From contig JAFUKK010000118.1 in NCBI GenBank assembly GCA_017473665.1, forward strand, positions 1-7,047: a stretch of DNA of 7,047 nt. Direction: 5' to 3'. The DNA comes from Lachnospiraceae bacterium (GTDB lineage Bacteria; Bacillota; Clostridia; Lachnospirales; Lachnospiraceae). Shown here piece by piece: positions 5,524 through 7,047 of this stretch. Each line of letters opens with the position of its first letter. The stretch's first letter is position 1. Both the position numbers and the translations under genes were made by a program. Below the pieces are notes generated by a model. It made no database searches. It was given only the letters and a program-made list of their open reading frames with translations, and was not told where the DNA came from.

Positions 5524-6737
5524 CTCTGACGATAATAGGACAGGAAATCCTTCAGTCGTTCTCCTGCGGTCCGTAACACTTCGCACTCCGGCAGATATAC
5601 AATACGGAAATGGTCGGGCTGATCCCAATGGAAACCAATACCATGACTAAAGAGAATATGCTTATCTTTCAGGAAATCCAGTGCAAATCTCTCATCATCC
5701 ACCAGACCGAATTTCTTTTTATCCAGCTTGGGGAACATATAAAAGGCTGCTCTGGGTTTAACCACTGACATACCATCAATATCCTTTACCAGATTATAGA
5801 TGCATTCTCTCTGCTCATAAATCCTTCCGCCGGGTACCAATAATTTATCCGTTTCCTCCCTGCACGTAAAAGCAGCAGGAATCAAAGACTGGGCAGGTAC
5901 ATTGGAGCACAGACGCATGGAAGACAGTAATTTCACTCCCTCTATGTATCCCTGGGCTCTGGATTTGTCACCGCACATGCACATCCATCCACAACGATAC
6001 CCTGCAATCAGATGGGATTTGGATAAACCATTGAAGCTGACGGTCAACAGGTCCGGTGCAAGGCTTGCTAACGCTACATGCTCTAAGCCATCCATTACCA
6101 GACGATCATAAATCTCATCTGCAAAAAGAATCAAATCATGCTCTCTCGCCAGCTGTACAATCTGCTCCAAAACCTCTCTGGGGTATACGGCACCGGTAGG
6201 ATTATTAGGATTAATAATTACGATGCCCTTGGTTTTATTCGTAATCTTACGTCTCATATCATCGATATCCGGATACCATTCCTGTTCTTCATCACAAACA
6301 TAATGTACCGGAGTACCACCTGCCAAAGCCACGGAACCGGTCCACAAAGGATAATTGGGTGCCGGTATCAGCACTTCGTCACCGGGATTCAACAACGCCT
6401 GCATGGACAGTGTAATCAATTCACTAACACCATTGCCGGTGTAAATATCGTCCACAGTCACATTGGGCATTTGCTTTTCCTTGCAATACTCCAATATTGC
6501 CTCTCTGGCACTTAAAAGCCCCTTAGAATCAGAATACCCTTCCATATTGGTCAGCTGGTCAGCCATTGCTTTGACCATCACTTCCGGTGCCCGGAATCCA
6601 AAGGGCGCAGGATTACCGATATTCAGCTTAATAATATCAATTCCCTGGCTACTCATACGCTCCGCTTCTTCCATAATGGGTCCTCTGATATCGTAACTTA
6701 CATGATTTAGCTTGGTTGATTTTTCAAAAATTCTCAT
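5520..6737 (-). CDS. alaA: Alanine aminotransferase, AlaA/YfbQ type
   Basis: This PLP enzyme moves an amino group from glutamate to pyruvate to make alanine (reversible, cytosolic). Its 405 residues match E. coli AlaA in length and, from memory, along most of the sequence: KLNHVSYDIRGP near the start, KLNIGNPAPFGF (37-48), GNGVSELI (101-108), INPNNPTGAVY (175-185), FADEIYD (205-211), NGLSK with PLP Lys240, and MRLCSNVPAQ (274-283). PLP and substrate residues are in place: Asn179, Asp207, Tyr210, Arg248 and carboxylate-binding Arg378 in HFRIV. ATG 6737 is where family similarity begins, although its ribosome site is weak: AAAGGA lies 12 bases upstream, GGATGG 9. An alanine-type T-box leader ends 64 bases upstream, which supports the alanine role over other class I aminotransferase activities. 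No clear terminator follows, so readthrough into yqeG is possible. Confidence 0.95.
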   Translation of the reverse strand: MRIFEKSTKLNHVSYDIRGPIMEEAERMSSQGIDIIKLNIGNPAPFGFRAPEVMVKAMADQLTNMEGYSDSKGLLSAREAILEYCKEKQMPNVTVDDIYTGNGVSELITLSMQALLNPGDEVLIPAPNYPLWTGSVALAGGTPVHYVCDEEQEWYPDIDDMRRKITNKTKGIVIINPNNPTGAVYPREVLEQIVQLAREHDLILFADEIYDRLVMDGLEHVALASLAPDLLTVSFNGLSKSHLIAGYRCGWMCMCGDKSRAQGYIEGVKLLSSMRLCSNVPAQSLIPAAFTCREETDKLLVPGGRIYEQRECIYNLVKDIDGMSVVKPRAAFYMFPKLDKKKFGLVDDERFALDFLKDKHILFSHGIGFHWDQPDHFRIVYLPECEVLRTAGERLKDFLSYYRQS

Positions 6738-6801
6738 AATCCGTTTCCATCCTTTCTATACCGTTTGCATGCCCCTTGATACAGTTTATTCCAATAAGAA
6801 A

Positions 6802-6831
6802 CGCCCTAAACGTATCTCTACGTTTAGGGCG
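6802..6831 (-). terminator. T-box-controlled terminator ahead of alaA
   Basis: CGCCCTAAACGTA, loop GAGA, then TACGTTTAGGGCG make a perfect 13-bp stem (arms 6819-6831 and 6802-6814), followed by the U-rich TTTCTTATT. The 5' arm contains CCTAAA (6823-6828), which can instead pair with TTTAGG (6853-6858) to form the antiterminator. The two structures exclude each other. Confidence 0.93.
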
Positions 6832-7047
6832 AATATTTCATCCGTGTTACCACCTAAATTCAGGAAAACCTGCACTCACCGGGTACTTGCATACCCCTGC
6901 TCTATAACGGGAGCTCCCGTTGAATCCTACACCACATCCTGCTTCACAGTCTGCTTTCGGTTCACAGCTCCGGGACTGCTTCATAACCATCACCGCAAAG
7001 ACTCGCACCAACCGTCTTCTCTCTGGAACGCCCTCCGGCTACTACTA
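6802..7047 (-). promoter_or_regulatory. T-box riboswitch, probably tRNA-Ala specific (5' end cut off)
   Basis: The leader senses uncharged tRNA and prevents termination before alaA. The T-box sequence AGGTGGTAACACGG is at 6842-6855, with UGGU (6849-6852) able to pair with the ACCA end of a tRNA with discriminator A, as in tRNA-Ala. Stem I top features are present: AGAGAG (7019-7024), then AAGAC-GGTTGGTGCGA-GTCTT (6998-7018) holding the GNUG-type loop. AGTAGTA at the window edge fits the 5' side of the specifier loop. Opposite it, CCGGA-GCU-GUGAACC gives the likely specifier GCU (6966-6968), an alanine codon. An alternative GAA-GCA (6977-6979) is also alanine. Further hairpins are AACGGGAGCTCCCGTT (6906-6921), GGGTA/TACCC (6881-6896) and CAGG/CCTG (6861-6872). 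The base of Stem I and the promoter lie beyond 7047. The T-box call is firm; the codon choice is inferred without folding software. Confidence 0.92.

Noticed and set aside
6138..6515. 125-codon plus-strand open frame inside alaA
   Set aside because: It is antisense to a well-conserved aminotransferase, with no recognisable domain or ribosome site; a chance frame.

Overview
The window looks like chromosomal DNA of a low-to-moderate GC Firmicute, most likely a Lachnospiraceae-type Clostridium relative. The pointers are a DUF5688 protein (a family I know mainly from Lachnospiraceae and relatives), a T-box leader, AGGAGG-type ribosome binding sites, a tRNA gene without an encoded CCA end, and the order yqeG-aroE-aro(K)Q-efp. 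This is inference from gene content; no 16S or other marker is present. All recognisable genes are on the minus strand, so transcription runs from high to low coordinates.

Reading in the direction of transcription, the right end (7047 to about 6802) holds most of a T-box riboswitch, cut at its 5' side by the window edge, with a terminator at 6802-6831. It precedes alaA (6737-5520), an AlaA/YfbQ-type alanine aminotransferase. The candidate specifier codon (GCU) and the UGGU tRNA-binding bulge both fit tRNA-Ala, so the sensor and the enzyme agree: low charged tRNA-Ala should switch on alanine synthesis. After a 97-base gap with a 14-bp palindrome and a hairpin comes a tight cluster: yqeG (HAD phosphatase), aroE (shikimate dehydrogenase) and a fused aroK-aroQ gene (shikimate kinase plus type II dehydroquinase). 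aroE and the fusion together cover three consecutive shikimate-pathway steps, from 3-dehydroquinate to shikimate 3-phosphate. Next is efp (elongation factor P), with a plausible promoter of its own and a strong terminator (2305-2338).

Beyond efp lies a DUF5688 gene of unknown function (2219-1320), whose Shine-Dalgarno sequence sits in a 7-bp hairpin. Then comes a tRNA-Arg(CCG) gene (1222-1151) with a promoter, enclosed by a perfect 13-bp inverted repeat. Its outer arm runs into a U-tract, so the whole tRNA sits in the loop of what looks like a terminator stem. The left end (1056-1) is the first 352 codons of a membrane-anchored extracellular SH3-domain protein that continues past the window edge.

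No mobile element, CRISPR array, phage gene or defence system was seen. The points most worth a second look are the tRNA-enclosing stem, the AroK-AroQ fusion beside aroE, and the alanine T-box on an alanine transaminase gene.
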